Assembly (NCBI GenBank): GCA_019247795.1
Contig: JAFBAK010000245.1
Location: 1-64,000, forward strand
Reading direction: 5' to 3'
DNA length: 64,000 nucleotides
Origin: Hyphomicrobiales bacterium
GTDB taxonomy: Bacteria; Pseudomonadota; Alphaproteobacteria; Rhizobiales; Beijerinckiaceae
Part shown: piece after piece, positions 27,239 to 36,645 of the stretch
How positions within the stretch are numbered: position 1 is the first letter of the stretch
Layout of the letters: every line of letters begins with the position of its first letter
The notes under the pieces: model-generated
What the model was told of the DNA's origin: nothing
Databases searched by the model: none
What the model saw: only the letters and a program-made list of their open reading frames with translations
Made by a program: the position numbers and the translations under genes

Positions 27239-28108
27239 ATGAAAGGCATAATCCTTGCCGGCGGTCGTGGCACCCGTTTGTATCCCATGACGATCGTAAC
27301 TTCGAAACAACTTTTGCCTATCTATGACAAACCCATGATCTATTATCCGCTCGCTACTCTCATGCTAGCCGGCATTCGGGAGATCATGGTGATTTCAACG
27401 CCCGAGGATTTGCCGAGCTATCGCAAACTCCTCGGTGACGGTCGGCAATGGGGGATCAACCTGGTTTATGCGGCGCAAGCCAAACCGGAGGGCTTGGCGC
27501 AAGCATATCTGATAGGCGCGGACTTCGTCAGGGGCGCGCGCTCAGCGTTGATATTGGGCGACAACATCTTCTACGGTCACGGCTTGACCGATATCCTCGC
27601 ACAGGCCGCCTCGCAGTCGAAAGGCGCAACAGTGTTCGGTTATTGGGTAAAGGACCCGCAGCGCTACGGAGTGGTGACCTTCGATGCCGCCGGAAAGGCC
27701 ATCGACCTCGAGGAAAAGCCGAAGAACCCGAAATCGCACTGGGCAGTGACCGGCCTCTATTTTTACGATGAGGATGTCGTCGAGATTGCACGAGCCATCA
27801 AACCCTCGGCGCGAGGCGAGCTCGAGATCACCGATGTCAATCGGGCCTATCTCGAGCGCGGTGCGCTTCGTGTCGAGAAGCTCGGCCGCGGCTTCGCCTG
27901 GCTCGATACGGGAACTCCGGACAGTCTCATTGAAGCGAGCGCTTTCGTACAGACATTGGAGCACCGACAGGGCCATAAGATCGCCTGTCCTGAGGAGATC
28001 GCCTATTCGGCCGGCTTCATCGATGCCGATCAGTTGAACGAGATCGCGCGGAGTCTCGGCAACTCGAGCTACGCAGATTATTTGCGTTCGCTTGCAAGGG
28101 CAGACTAA
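27239..28108 (+). CDS. rfbA: Glucose-1-phosphate thymidylyltransferase
   Basis: This enzyme starts dTDP-L-rhamnose synthesis by joining dTTP and glucose-1-phosphate. [18 protein letters not shown] is the nucleotide-binding loop, [21 protein letters not shown] the sugar-nucleotide region, [13 protein letters not shown] the metal-binding Asp motif and [21 protein letters not shown] the C-terminal catalytic part. The 289 residues match RmlA. GAGG lies eight bases before the ATG. It is on the opposite strand from rfbB and rfbC, an unusual split of the rml genes, and is followed after 29 bases by a glycosyltransferase. Confidence 0.95.
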   Translation: MKGIILAGGRGTRLYPMTIVTSKQLLPIYDKPMIYYPLATLMLAGIREIMVISTPEDLPSYRKLLGDGRQWGINLVYAAQAKPEGLAQAYLIGADFVRGARSALILGDNIFYGHGLTDILAQAASQSKGATVFGYWVKDPQRYGVVTFDAAGKAIDLEEKPKNPKSHWAVTGLYFYDEDVVEIARAIKPSARGELEITDVNRAYLERGALRVEKLGRGFAWLDTGTPDSLIEASAFVQTLEHRQGHKIACPEEIAYSAGFIDADQLNEIARSLGNSSYADYLRSLARAD

Positions 28109-28137
28109 GCGGCACGCAGGCTGGAACCAGGTGAGAC

Positions 28138-30042
28138 GTGCAATCGATCAGCCGCTTTTGGAAGCTGTGCCTCTTTGCTCTTCGTGCGATCCGCGTCGGG
28201 CTCGCGATGCTCGCGAGGGACCCTGCACGGACCCTGACGTTGTTTCGGGACATGCGCGCACAAGGCCTAGTGGAGGTCAAGGCCCGTTTTTCCGAGGTTC
28301 CACGTTACCGTGAATGGGTCGAGCTTTACGACCGCTTCGACCACGAAGAGGCCGAAAAAATCCGGGCCTTCCTGACGACTCTTCCGGTCAAGCCGAAATT
28401 CTCGGTTCTCGTGCCCGTTTACGAGACCGCGCCCAAAGAGCTCACAGAGATGATCGCCTCCGTGAAGGGGCAGATATACGATGATTGGGAGCTCTGCATC
28501 GCAGACGACGCGTCAAAGCAACCTCATATACGCGCGATCTTGGAGTCCGAGGCGAGTAGCGACCCCCGCATCAAGCTCGTATTCAGAACTGAGAACGGCA
28601 ACATCTCCGCCGCGAGCAATTCAGCATTGGCGCTCGCCACCGGCGAATTCATTGTCTTACTCGACCACGACGACATCTTGGCCCCCCATGCACTTGCCCT
28701 TGTGGCGGACGCGATCAGCCGCCATCCCGATGCGGATATCCTCTACTCCGACGAGGACAAGCTCGACGCTCAGGGACACCGCTACGGCGCTTACTTCAAG
28801 CCCGACTGGAACCCGGAGCTTCTCTATGGCCAGAATTTCATCAGCCATCTCGGCGTCTATCGCTCGAGCCTGGTGCGGGAGCTTGGCGGCTTCCGAGTCG
28901 GCTTTGAGGGCAGTCAGGATTATGATCTCGCCTTGAGGGCGACCGCGGTTTCGAAAGGCAAAATCGTACACGTGCCTCATATTTTGTACCATTGGCGCGT
29001 CTACCCCGGCGCCGGCACGTTCACGTCCACTCAGATTGGTCGGGCCGTTCAATCTGCCCGCCAGGCAATCAAGGAGCAGCTCGCGGGACTGGGCGTAAAG
29101 GCGAGGGTCGTCGAGGGCGGCTACGGCTATCATCGCGTCATTCGCTCCGAGCCGGTGCAATGGCCGAAAGTCACCGTGCTCGTGAACCTGCGCGAATCCC
29201 ACCGTGCCCTTCGCGCTTGTATCCGCGGTTTGCTCGAGAAGACCGACTATCCGGAAATGGAAATCATCATCGTCGATTGCGGTGGCGGAGAGAACTCGGC
29301 TTTGCCGATCGAAATCCTGAACATGCGCAATCTCCAGATCGTGCGGGGCGCGCAGACCGACCTCGCCAAAATTTTCAATGAAACCGCGCGCGGCGCATCG
29401 GGCGAGATCATCCTCTTCCTGGACAGCGACATGTTGGTCGTCGAGGAAGGTTGGTTGAAGGAGATGGTATTGCTGGCGCGACACCCAGGTATCGGCGCCG
29501 TCGGCGCTCAGCGTCGTGCCCCCGATGGGAAAACTTGGCTCGGGGGAATGGTATTGGGGCTCGGTCAGGTCGCTGAACCGGCGTATGGCCGGCCGGCAAG
29601 CTCGCCGGCGTATTTCGGCAAACTGCTCCTGACGCAGGATGTATCTTGCGTCAGCTCGGCCTGCATGGCGGTGCCCCGCGCCGCCTTTGATGAGGTGGGC
29701 GGCTTCGACGAGAGCAATCTCGCGCCGAGCTTCAATGACGTCGAACTGTGCATGCGCCTGCGAAAGTTCGGCTACCGTATTATCTGGACTCCCTACGCGC
29801 GCCTTCACCACGGGAAGAAGAGAAAGCCGACAGCCTCAAGTGAAGATCAGGAAGTGCGCCGGAAGGAAATCGCCCATATTCGAGAGCGCTGGGGGAAGGT
29901 GCTCGATCGCGATCCCTTCTGGAATCCCAATCTTTCGCTGCACTCGAATTTCCCGCGAATCAGCTCGCCGCCGCGAATCACAAGACCCTGGCTGGCCAAA
30001 GATGCATGCGGGGACGAAGCCGAACGACAAAACATGTCGTAA
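28138..30042 (+). CDS. Two-domain family 2 glycosyltransferase
   Basis: This is the intact-first-domain paralogue of the gene at 985-2928. Domain one has FSVLVPVYETAPKELTEMI, LCIADDAS, NGNISAASNSALALATGEFI, LLDHDDILAPHAL as the metal motif, and GFEGSQDYDLALRAT on the acceptor side. Domain two has VTVLVNLRESHRAL, IIIVDCGGGEN, ILFLDSDMLVVEEGW and PSFNDVELCMRLRKFGYR. The second domain's first motif is less canonical than the first. The start is GTG with AGGTGAGAC just upstream. Such bifunctional enzymes can add two sugars in sequence; the sugars here are unknown. It follows rfbA closely and may share its transcript. Confidence 0.87.
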   Translation: MQSISRFWKLCLFALRAIRVGLAMLARDPARTLTLFRDMRAQGLVEVKARFSEVPRYREWVELYDRFDHEEAEKIRAFLTTLPVKPKFSVLVPVYETAPKELTEMIASVKGQIYDDWELCIADDASKQPHIRAILESEASSDPRIKLVFRTENGNISAASNSALALATGEFIVLLDHDDILAPHALALVADAISRHPDADILYSDEDKLDAQGHRYGAYFKPDWNPELLYGQNFISHLGVYRSSLVRELGGFRVGFEGSQDYDLALRATAVSKGKIVHVPHILYHWRVYPGAGTFTSTQIGRAVQSARQAIKEQLAGLGVKARVVEGGYGYHRVIRSEPVQWPKVTVLVNLRESHRALRACIRGLLEKTDYPEMEIIIVDCGGGENSALPIEILNMRNLQIVRGAQTDLAKIFNETARGASGEIILFLDSDMLVVEEGWLKEMVLLARHPGIGAVGAQRRAPDGKTWLGGMVLGLGQVAEPAYGRPASSPAYFGKLLLTQDVSCVSSACMAVPRAAFDEVGGFDESNLAPSFNDVELCMRLRKFGYRIIWTPYARLHHGKKRKPTASSEDQEVRRKEIAHIRERWGKVLDRDPFWNPNLSLHSNFPRISSPPRITRPWLAKDACGDEAERQNMS

Positions 30043-30171
30043 CTTGTTCCGTTCTCTCGAGACCGATCCACCCATTTAGCCTCCGAGCAATTGCCCACCT
30101 GTCGCTTTTTCCTTATGCGCTCTTCGAGCTCTCCCCTGACGAGCTCCGTGCGACGCCACAGGTGATCTCCC

Positions 30172-31089
30172 ATGGCCAGCCGCTACCAAGGCCCGATTAT
30201 CGATGCCCACCATCATTTGTGGGACATAGCGCTCGGTCGGCATCCCTGGCTCACTTCCGATGACAGCGCGATCAAGGCGCTCGGCGAGATCGCTTATCTG
30301 CGGCAGAACTATCTCGTTGAAAATTTGATTGCGGATATCGGGCCGCAACAGGTGGTCGGATCCGTGTATGTCGAGGCGGCATGGGATCGTGCAAGACCTC
30401 CCATCGAAGAGGTGCAATGGCTCGAAAACCTGAAACGGCCGGCTCGCATCGCATCGCGCTGTGTCGCCTGGGCGCCGCTGAGGTCGGCGGAGGCCGCCGC
30501 GTCGCTGGACGGACTCGCCGAGCACAGCGGCGTCGTCGGCATTCGCGAGGTCGTCCGATGGCATCCAGATCCCGCCAAGCGTTGGACCGACGCCGGTATT
30601 CTCGCTCATCCCGCGTGGCGACGAGGCTTCGAACATCTGCGCGCTCGCGGTTTTCTGCTCGAGCTCTTGATGAACCCGTACCAGGCAAACGACGTTGCCC
30701 AGCTCGCAGACGATTATCCCGATCAGATCATCGTGATCAATCATTGCGGCACGCCGATCGATCGCGATGTTGAAGGCCTGATGCGTTGGAAGCGCGGCTT
30801 GGCGCTCATGGGTGAACGTGAGAACATCGTGATCAAGCTCTCGAACTTCGGAGCTTACGGGAAGGATCGGAGCCTCGAGGCTCTGCGCGATACCGTCATG
30901 AACTGCATCGAGGCCTTCGGGACGGATCGCGCCATCTTCGGCAGCGATTTCCCCGTGGGTCGACGCAATATGTCGTATCAGGAAAGCTGCGAACGCTTCA
31001 AAGACATCATCGAGACCTTTTCGGCGCGTGAGCAACGTGCGCTCTTTCACGACAATGCGACCCGCTACTATCGTTTCGATGCGGCTTGA
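30172..31089 (+). CDS. Amidohydrolase-2 family metal-dependent hydrolase
   Basis: This 305-residue TIM-barrel protein belongs to the amidohydrolase-2 group (COG3618-like lactonases and decarboxylases). IIDAHHHLWD supplies the first metal-binding HxH, IIVINHCGTPID a central His, and AIFGSDFPVG the final conserved Asp. AGILAHPAWRRGFEHL and KLSNFGAYG fit the family. The ATG at 30172 has AGGTGATC upstream. It is followed after 70 bases by a peptide-type binding protein, which hints that an imported compound is hydrolysed, but the substrate is unknown. Confidence 0.82.
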   Translation: MASRYQGPIIDAHHHLWDIALGRHPWLTSDDSAIKALGEIAYLRQNYLVENLIADIGPQQVVGSVYVEAAWDRARPPIEEVQWLENLKRPARIASRCVAWAPLRSAEAAASLDGLAEHSGVVGIREVVRWHPDPAKRWTDAGILAHPAWRRGFEHLRARGFLLELLMNPYQANDVAQLADDYPDQIIVINHCGTPIDRDVEGLMRWKRGLALMGERENIVIKLSNFGAYGKDRSLEALRDTVMNCIEAFGTDRAIFGSDFPVGRRNMSYQESCERFKDIIETFSAREQRALFHDNATRYYRFDAA

Positions 31090-31158
31090 GGTCATTTCGG
31101 AGAGGGCGACCAAAAGGCGTACTCAATGACAAAAGGTTTCTTTCGCGAAAGCACTCCC

Positions 31159-32739
31159 ATGAAGCGACGTTCCTTTCTCGCATCTGTCCTAGCCGCAACG
31201 ACCATCGGGGCACCGAGCCTTGCGGCTCCTTCCACAAGCCGAGTGCTGAAATTCATTCCCCAAGCTGACCTCGCGGTGCTCGATCCGATTTGGACAACCG
31301 CTTATGTGACGCGCAACCACGCGTATCTCGTCTTCGACACGCTCTACGGCTGGGACGCGAGATTTGAAGCGAAGCCGCAGATGGTCGAGGGTCACACCGT
31401 CGAGAATGATGGCAAGGAGTGGCGGCTGACCTTACGCCGTGGCTTGCGCTTTCATGATGGCGAGCCAGTGCTGGCGAGCGATTGCGTCGCAAGCATCCTG
31501 CGCTGGGGTAAGCGCGACAATTACGGCCGCATGCTGATGGCCGCGACCGAGGACCTCTCCGCCCCCGATGATCGCACCCTGATCTTCCGGTTGCGGGAGC
31601 CCTTCCCGCAATTGCCGGACGCTCTCGGCAAGGCGACCAACAACATGGCGGCTATCATGCCGGCGAGGCTCGCCGCGACCGATCCGTTCCGTCAGGTGCC
31701 GGAGCTGATCGGCTCGGGGCCCTTCCGCTTCCAGGCCGATGAGCGGGTGGCTGGCGCGCAATATGTCTACGAACGCTTCGCCGATTATGTCCCACGTCCT
31801 GAAGGCTCGCCGAACTGGACGGCCGGGCCGAAAATCGTCAATTTCGACCGCGTTGAGTGGCATGTGTTGCCCGATGCTGCGACCGCCGCCTCGGCCTTGC
31901 GCTTGGGCGAAATGGATTGGTGGGAGCTTCCGCCACCAGACCTCGTCACGATGCTTCGAGCCGATCGTGCTCTCAAGGTGGAGGTGCAAGATCCCACCGG
32001 ATTTGTGGGCATTTTCCGAATGAACCATCTCAATCCGCCCTTCGACAATCCGGCCATTCGGCGTGCCCTGCTGGGCGGCATCGACCAGTCGGAATTCGTG
32101 GAGGCGGCAGGAGGCACCGACCCTTCGGGATGGAAAGACGGTGTCGGTTTTTTCTGCCCCGGCACACCCATGGCGAGCGATGTCGGAATGGAAGTGCTTT
32201 CCGCGCCGCGCGATCTTCTCAAGGTCAAAGAGGCGGTGAAGGCCGCAGGTTACGGCGGAGAAAAGATTGTCCTTCTCGGCGCGACCGATGTGCCGATCCT
32301 GAAGGCGATCGCCGACGTGACAGCCGATTTCATGCAGCGAGCCGGGTTCAACATCGACTACGTGGCCACCGATTGGGGGACCGTGGTGCAACGTCGGACC
32401 CGCAAGGATCCGGCGGACAAAGGCGGCTGGCATCTATACAGCAATTTCACTGGCGGCATGGATCAGACGACGCCGACCACGCACACCAATCTCTGGGCCG
32501 GCGGCAATGCGGCCCCCGGATGGCCGAGAAGCCCAAGAATCGAGGAGCTCAGTGCCGATTGGGTACGCGCACCCGATCAAGGCGCCCAGACGCGCATCGC
32601 GCAAGACATCCAACGCCAAGCCTTCATCGACGTGCCCTATATTCCGCTCGGGCAGATCGCGCAGCCCACCGCTTACCGTCGCGACCTCGCCGGAGTGATG
32701 CCTGGATCTGCGGTGTTCTGGAACGTGAAACGCGCCTAG
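31159..32739 (+). CDS. Tat-exported family 5 extracellular solute-binding protein
   Basis: This periplasmic binding protein belongs to the dipeptide/oligopeptide/nickel family. The start at 31159 gives MKRRSFLASVLAATTIGAPSLAAP, a twin-arginine signal with a likely cut after the Ala-rich stretch. The mature protein has EWRLTLRRGLRFHDGEPVLASDC, the family hallmark, and FRMNHLNPPFDNPAIRRALL. About 526 residues is usual. No permease or ATPase genes lie next to it, so it is an orphan component here. The ligand is unknown; the track's 31126 start would place extra residues before the signal. Confidence 0.88.
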   Translation: MKRRSFLASVLAATTIGAPSLAAPSTSRVLKFIPQADLAVLDPIWTTAYVTRNHAYLVFDTLYGWDARFEAKPQMVEGHTVENDGKEWRLTLRRGLRFHDGEPVLASDCVASILRWGKRDNYGRMLMAATEDLSAPDDRTLIFRLREPFPQLPDALGKATNNMAAIMPARLAATDPFRQVPELIGSGPFRFQADERVAGAQYVYERFADYVPRPEGSPNWTAGPKIVNFDRVEWHVLPDAATAASALRLGEMDWWELPPPDLVTMLRADRALKVEVQDPTGFVGIFRMNHLNPPFDNPAIRRALLGGIDQSEFVEAAGGTDPSGWKDGVGFFCPGTPMASDVGMEVLSAPRDLLKVKEAVKAAGYGGEKIVLLGATDVPILKAIADVTADFMQRAGFNIDYVATDWGTVVQRRTRKDPADKGGWHLYSNFTGGMDQTTPTTHTNLWAGGNAAPGWPRSPRIEELSADWVRAPDQGAQTRIAQDIQRQAFIDVPYIPLGQIAQPTAYRRDLAGVMPGSAVFWNVKRA

Positions 32740-32889
32740 CCGAAAACTGACCCGGCAACACGGAAACATTTTTTACATGCGCTCTTGACGGCGGCAACCT
32801 CACGGTCTCGAGCCTATCATCCTCCCGAAGTAATCGCGCACGCGGTAACTTGAAGTTTGTGTGTCGCTCGTGTCTTGCGCGTTTCGGGG

Positions 32890-33888
32890 TCACCCGCTGA
32901 TGTACTTTTTGAGGACCGAGGCGCCGACCGTATATTTCGGATCGACCATGTTGCCGAGGCGAACGCGTCCTGCCTGGGTCAGAAACAAATAAGCATCGAG
33001 CTCCTCGAAACCATAATCCGCGACCATCCAGCGGATGAGTTCGCGATAGGCGATGCGGGCCGCATCTTCGAGCGGGCGAGCGCTGCCGATCGCCATGATG
33101 AACGTCTCCGTCTCGAGACGAGGTCCGGCGAAGCTCCACCCCTTGATTAGATCGACGCGGGCCGTGACGGTCGCGGCTTGCTCGACGGCGACACCGCAGA
33201 GCTCACCATCGCCTTGCGTCGCGTGGCAATCGCCAAGGTAGAGAAGCGCCCCTCTCGTATGGACCGGCAGATAAAGGATGGCGCCCGGCCCGATATCCGG
33301 AAGATCCATGTTGCCGCCATGATAATCGGGCTGCAGAGAAGAGATCGCCTCGATCTCGGGCGAGACGCCGATGGTGCCGATGAAAGGCTGATAGGGGAGA
33401 ACGATCTTCTCGTTCCAATGCACACCTTCCTTGTCGATGCGCATCTTTTTGACGCGTTCGGGCAAGGGAGGGTGAAGCATCGCGGTCATGCTCGTGCCCA
33501 CAAGTCCCCCGAATTCGGGGACAAGACACGTCGTTCCTGCAGGTTGGGCGCCGCGTGTCTCGACGGCTTTAATTTGCACCGCAAGGCAATCGCCTTTCTC
33601 GGCACCCTTCACGAAAATGGGCCCGCTTTGCGGATTGAGAAACGGAAACTTCAGCTTCTCACTCGGCTTGTCGCGTTCGGATTTTATGGCGCCCCCAAAG
33701 GCATCCAAGGTTTCGACCGAGATGCTGTCGCCAGGCTCGATTTCGAGCGCGGGAGTTGCATAAGGGCCGTAGACATAATGAAACTTGGCTTGCTTCGCCT
33801 CGCTCAGGATGTGCTGGACGCCAGATTTTCCGTGGGCGCTGCCGCGCCGCGCCATGATCGATTCTCGAACCCATGCCGGCTCGCTCAT
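32890..33888 (-). CDS. Acetamidase/formamidase family protein
   Basis: This is a member of the FmdA/AmdA family, which hydrolyses formamide or short aliphatic amides to the acid and ammonia. Family regions include PGDSISVETLDAFGG, NPQSGPIFVKGAEKGDCLAV, a PEIEAISSLQPDYHGGNMD stretch, and ILYLPVHTRGALLYLGDCHATQGDGELCG, a zinc/active-site region rich in Asp and His. Length (332) is normal, though shorter than the 400-residue Methylophilus enzyme. In a methylotroph, formamide hydrolysis would supply formate and ammonia, but no amide transporter is adjacent. It is followed by an SDR gene upstream on the same strand, 36 bases away. Confidence 0.85.
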   Translation of the reverse strand: MSEPAWVRESIMARRGSAHGKSGVQHILSEAKQAKFHYVYGPYATPALEIEPGDSISVETLDAFGGAIKSERDKPSEKLKFPFLNPQSGPIFVKGAEKGDCLAVQIKAVETRGAQPAGTTCLVPEFGGLVGTSMTAMLHPPLPERVKKMRIDKEGVHWNEKIVLPYQPFIGTIGVSPEIEAISSLQPDYHGGNMDLPDIGPGAILYLPVHTRGALLYLGDCHATQGDGELCGVAVEQAATVTARVDLIKGWSFAGPRLETETFIMAIGSARPLEDAARIAYRELIRWMVADYGFEELDAYLFLTQAGRVRLGNMVDPKYTVGASVLKKYISG

Positions 33889-33924
33889 CTTGCTTCCTCC
33901 CGTTTTTTTCCGGAATGCCCTCGC

Positions 33925-34686
33925 CTAAAGCTGCACGCCGCGCGTCAGCGCTCCATCCACCACCAGATTGGTGCCGGTGATGAAGCTTGCGGCGGGACTC
34001 GCCAGGAACACGGCGGCATTGGCCATCTCCTGCGGCGTGCCCATTCGGCCGGTCGGATTGAGCGCGAGCGCCGTGCGATAAAGTTCGGGGTTGCCGTCCT
34101 TGATCTTGTTCCAGACGCCGCCTTCGAAATAGGTGTTGCCAGGCGACACGGTGTTGGCGCGGATGTTCTTCCCGGCGAGCTGATATGCGAGGCCTTGTGT
34201 GTAATGGATGAGCGCGGCCTTGAAGGCTCCGTAGGGACCGGCGGCGAAATCGATTTCGCGGCCGCTCACACTCGAGATTGTGACGATCGAGCCCGCGGAA
34301 CTCTTCTCCAGCCAAGGCATGGCCGCATTCACCAGGCGCACGCTATGCATGAGATCGACTTCGAAGCCACGACGCCAACCCTCTTCATCGCCGCTGATCG
34401 CAAGGGCGCTCACATTGGCGATGACGATGTCGATGCCCCCGAACGCGGCCGCAACCGCTTCGACCCAATTCTTCAATGCTTTGGCGTCGCCGACTTCGAC
34501 CACGTGACCCTGTGAGCGTCCGCCTTTCTTCGCGAGCGCCGCCGCCGTGACCTTCACCTCCTCGCCGTTGCGCGCGCAAATAGCGACATCGGCTCCCTCG
34601 CTCGCGAGGGTCTCGGCAATCGCTCGTCCGATGCCCTTCGTGCCGCCGGTCACGAGCGCTCGTAAACCCTTCAATCGAAGATCCAT
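33925..34686 (-). CDS. Short-chain dehydrogenase/reductase
   Basis: This classical SDR of 253 residues has ALVTGGTKGIGRAIAETLAS as cofactor motif, and IVIANVSALA in place of the usual NNAG, which is slightly unusual. SIVTISSVSG gives the catalytic Ser and YGAFKAALIHY the YxxxK. The C-terminal GRMGTPQEMANAAVFLASPAASFITGTNLVVDGALT is canonical. GGAGGGAGAGAG precedes the ATG at 34686. It reads into the formamidase gene, 36 bases downstream. The substrate is not predictable. Confidence 0.88.
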   Translation of the reverse strand: MDLRLKGLRALVTGGTKGIGRAIAETLASEGADVAICARNGEEVKVTAAALAKKGGRSQGHVVEVGDAKALKNWVEAVAAAFGGIDIVIANVSALAISGDEEGWRRGFEVDLMHSVRLVNAAMPWLEKSSAGSIVTISSVSGREIDFAAGPYGAFKAALIHYTQGLAYQLAGKNIRANTVSPGNTYFEGGVWNKIKDGNPELYRTALALNPTGRMGTPQEMANAAVFLASPAASFITGTNLVVDGALTRGVQL

Positions 34687-34942
34687 CTCTCTCTCCCTCC
34701 ATGCCGATCAGCCGGCGACCTGTAACATTTCGGCGCGAGGAAATCGCCTCGTCAGGCCGTCAAGATTTCGCGCGCACTGCGAACGACTGCTGCTCTCGGA
34801 TGTTGCGACCACGTTCCTCGCTCGACGTTGCAAATAAGGCGCGGCGCCGCGCTGGTTATTGTCGTCCATCATTGCGAGTGACAGGTCGAAGAAAAGCCAT
34901 TTCGCGCTCCTGTTAAAATTTCGCTCCCACTGGCGGCTGAGG

Positions 34943-35749
34943 TCAGGCGAGCCAAATTTCACCCTTGCCGGAGACGGACATGTCGCCGGCGAGCCGACGC
35001 AACGGTCGCCTGAGCTTTCGGGCAAAGCCGAGACCGAGGCGCTCGAGCTCGGACGCGAGAAGCGACGCCGCCACCAATCGGTGCGAGCCGCAGTCGGCAA
35101 ACATCGGTGGAGCGAGGCAATCGCCGTCGATGAGGACGATCGTCCCCCGGCGCATGAGCGGCCCGGGCGCTCCCGTTAACCTGCCGCGAAGCACCAGAGT
35201 GCCGGCGATCATGCGGCTTCCGGCCTCTTTACCGCTTTTCCCTTCGACAACGAGAAGACCGCGGCGCAGCCTATGGCCGGCGCGGGGTCCGACATCGCCG
35301 CGCACGATTACGACGCCGCCCGACATGCCGGCCATCTCGCCGGGAAGCGGTCCTCCAAGATTGTCGCCGGCGTCACCGTCGATCTCGAGAAACCCGCCGG
35401 CGAGCCGCGAGGCCGCGCAAGGGCCAACATCGCCACGAATGTGCAGGCGGCCTCCTCGCATCAGCCTTCCGGCCTGGGCGCCCACCGGCCCATCCAGGAT
35501 GATCTCGCCCGAGGCCATTCCCGCGCCGACGAAGTCGAAGCGCTCCGACGCGCCTTCGAAGCGAAGCGACATGGGATCCCCCATGCGCAACCTGAAGATA
35601 TCTCCCACCTCGAGCGGGTCTTGCGAGAGATCCAGCGGAAGGCGAGCGATCGCCTTCTCGGAACGGCCTTGCAGATTTTCCGGAACGAGGCCCGAGAGAT
35701 CGATCCGCCGATCCGGATCCTTTTTGAGCGTGAGGATGAGCGGCCTCAC
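34943..35749 (-). CDS. fhcC: Formyltransferase/hydrolase complex subunit C
   Basis: FhcC is the beta-helical scaffold subunit of the bacterial Fhc complex, which moves the formyl group from formyl-H4MPT to methylofuran and hydrolyses it to formate. The protein is built of repeats such as GDVGPCAASRLAGGFLEIDG, GDVGPRAGHRLRRGLLVVEG and GRLTGAPGPLMRRGTIVLIDG, like the C-terminal domain of glutamate synthase. The start is GTG at 35749, overlapping the fhcD stop as GTGA; the track's longer version is out-of-frame extension into fhcD. It is last in the minus-strand run pcd-fhcB-fhcA-fhcD-fhcC. The protein is 268 residues, as expected. Confidence 0.93.
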   Translation of the reverse strand: MRPLILTLKKDPDRRIDLSGLVPENLQGRSEKAIARLPLDLSQDPLEVGDIFRLRMGDPMSLRFEGASERFDFVGAGMASGEIILDGPVGAQAGRLMRGGRLHIRGDVGPCAASRLAGGFLEIDGDAGDNLGGPLPGEMAGMSGGVVIVRGDVGPRAGHRLRRGLLVVEGKSGKEAGSRMIAGTLVLRGRLTGAPGPLMRRGTIVLIDGDCLAPPMFADCGSHRLVAASLLASELERLGLGFARKLRRPLRRLAGDMSVSGKGEIWLA

Positions 35750-36645
35750 GGCAGCAGCTCTCGCAGGTGAAAGTGATGGCGGCCGAGCTTGCCGCCATAA
35801 TTGCCCGCGGAGACGCGGAGCGCGCCTTTTTCGGGCCCGAGACGGATGATGGCGGCAAGGCCCGCGCGCATCGCCCCGCCCACGGCTTCCGCGCTCAATC
35901 CATCGATGACGATCTCGAGCACACACCCGATCTCGGCACCGAGCTTCGACTTCGCCGCGCCTTTGAGGGTCGGGCAGTAGGCATCGTTCGTGGAAGCGAC
36001 GAGCGTCTTGTATTTCGATCCTACCTTCGAACCTGAGCGCACGATGCCGCCCGGGAAAGGCATAATGACATCATGCGCCGCATCGATGCGGCGCGCTGCC
36101 GCCTCGGCCGCCTTGAGAACGTTGCGCGGATGAGCGCCCATGATGATCAGGTTGCCTCCGCCGACTGCGGCCTTTGTCATCCCGATGACCGCCTCGCAAA
36201 CAAACTCTCCGTCCATGACGGGGATGCGCCAATAATGGCGTCCGCCGAACTTCTTGGAAATCTGCCAGCCATCGCCGAAGTAGCGCAGTGCGGCCCCGAG
36301 CTTGAGCTTTTCCTCGCTCTCGATCGCGCCGTAGCAGGCACTTCCGACGCTGGTGAGCACGCACTGCCCGACCCGCGTCAGCACCTGCTTTTGCAGCTCG
36401 CTCGTCGAGACGGCGAAGAGGAGGACACGCACGCCCGGCCTCCCATCCGGCGTTTCGGTGCCTGCGAGCTCGCGGTCGATGCCACCCTCGACACCGCATC
36501 CGATAACCGATGTCGCAAATCCGGTCATGGCTGTCGCGGCCTGGCGGGCCCATTCGGCGCTGTCCGCCGTGATGATCAGCGCCGTCGCGCGCATGTCGAA
36601 TGCTTCGGCGAAGCTGTTCTCGACCATGATGCCCTTGACGCTCAT
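35746..36645 (-). CDS. fhcD: Formylmethanofuran-H4MPT formyltransferase (subunit D)
   Basis: FhcD transfers the formyl group between tetrahydromethanopterin and methylofuran. It is homologous to archaeal Ftr. Recognisable regions are MVENSFAEAFDMRATALIIT, GCGVEGGIDREL, FGDGWQISKKFGGRHYWRIPVMDGEF and AYCPTLKGAAKSKLGAEIGC followed by VLEIVIDGL. About 299 residues is the normal size. The ATG at 36645 overlaps the fhcA stop as ATGA, which is why I prefer it to the in-frame ATG three codons earlier. Tight overlap on both sides suggests coupled translation of the complex. Confidence 0.95.
   Translation of the reverse strand: MSVKGIMVENSFAEAFDMRATALIITADSAEWARQAATAMTGFATSVIGCGVEGGIDRELAGTETPDGRPGVRVLLFAVSTSELQKQVLTRVGQCVLTSVGSACYGAIESEEKLKLGAALRYFGDGWQISKKFGGRHYWRIPVMDGEFVCEAVIGMTKAAVGGGNLIIMGAHPRNVLKAAEAAARRIDAAHDVIMPFPGGIVRSGSKVGSKYKTLVASTNDAYCPTLKGAAKSKLGAEIGCVLEIVIDGLSAEAVGGAMRAGLAAIIRLGPEKGALRVSAGNYGGKLGRHHFHLRELLP

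Noticed and set aside
33178-34515. 445-codon plus-strand frame opposite the formamidase and SDR genes
   Set aside because: It spans two conserved genes and their junction in antisense, so it cannot be a real protein of either family.
34840-34860. GC-only palindrome GCGGCGCCGC between fhcC and the SDR gene
   Set aside because: Short self-complementary GC runs are expected by chance in this composition, and no T-run follows.
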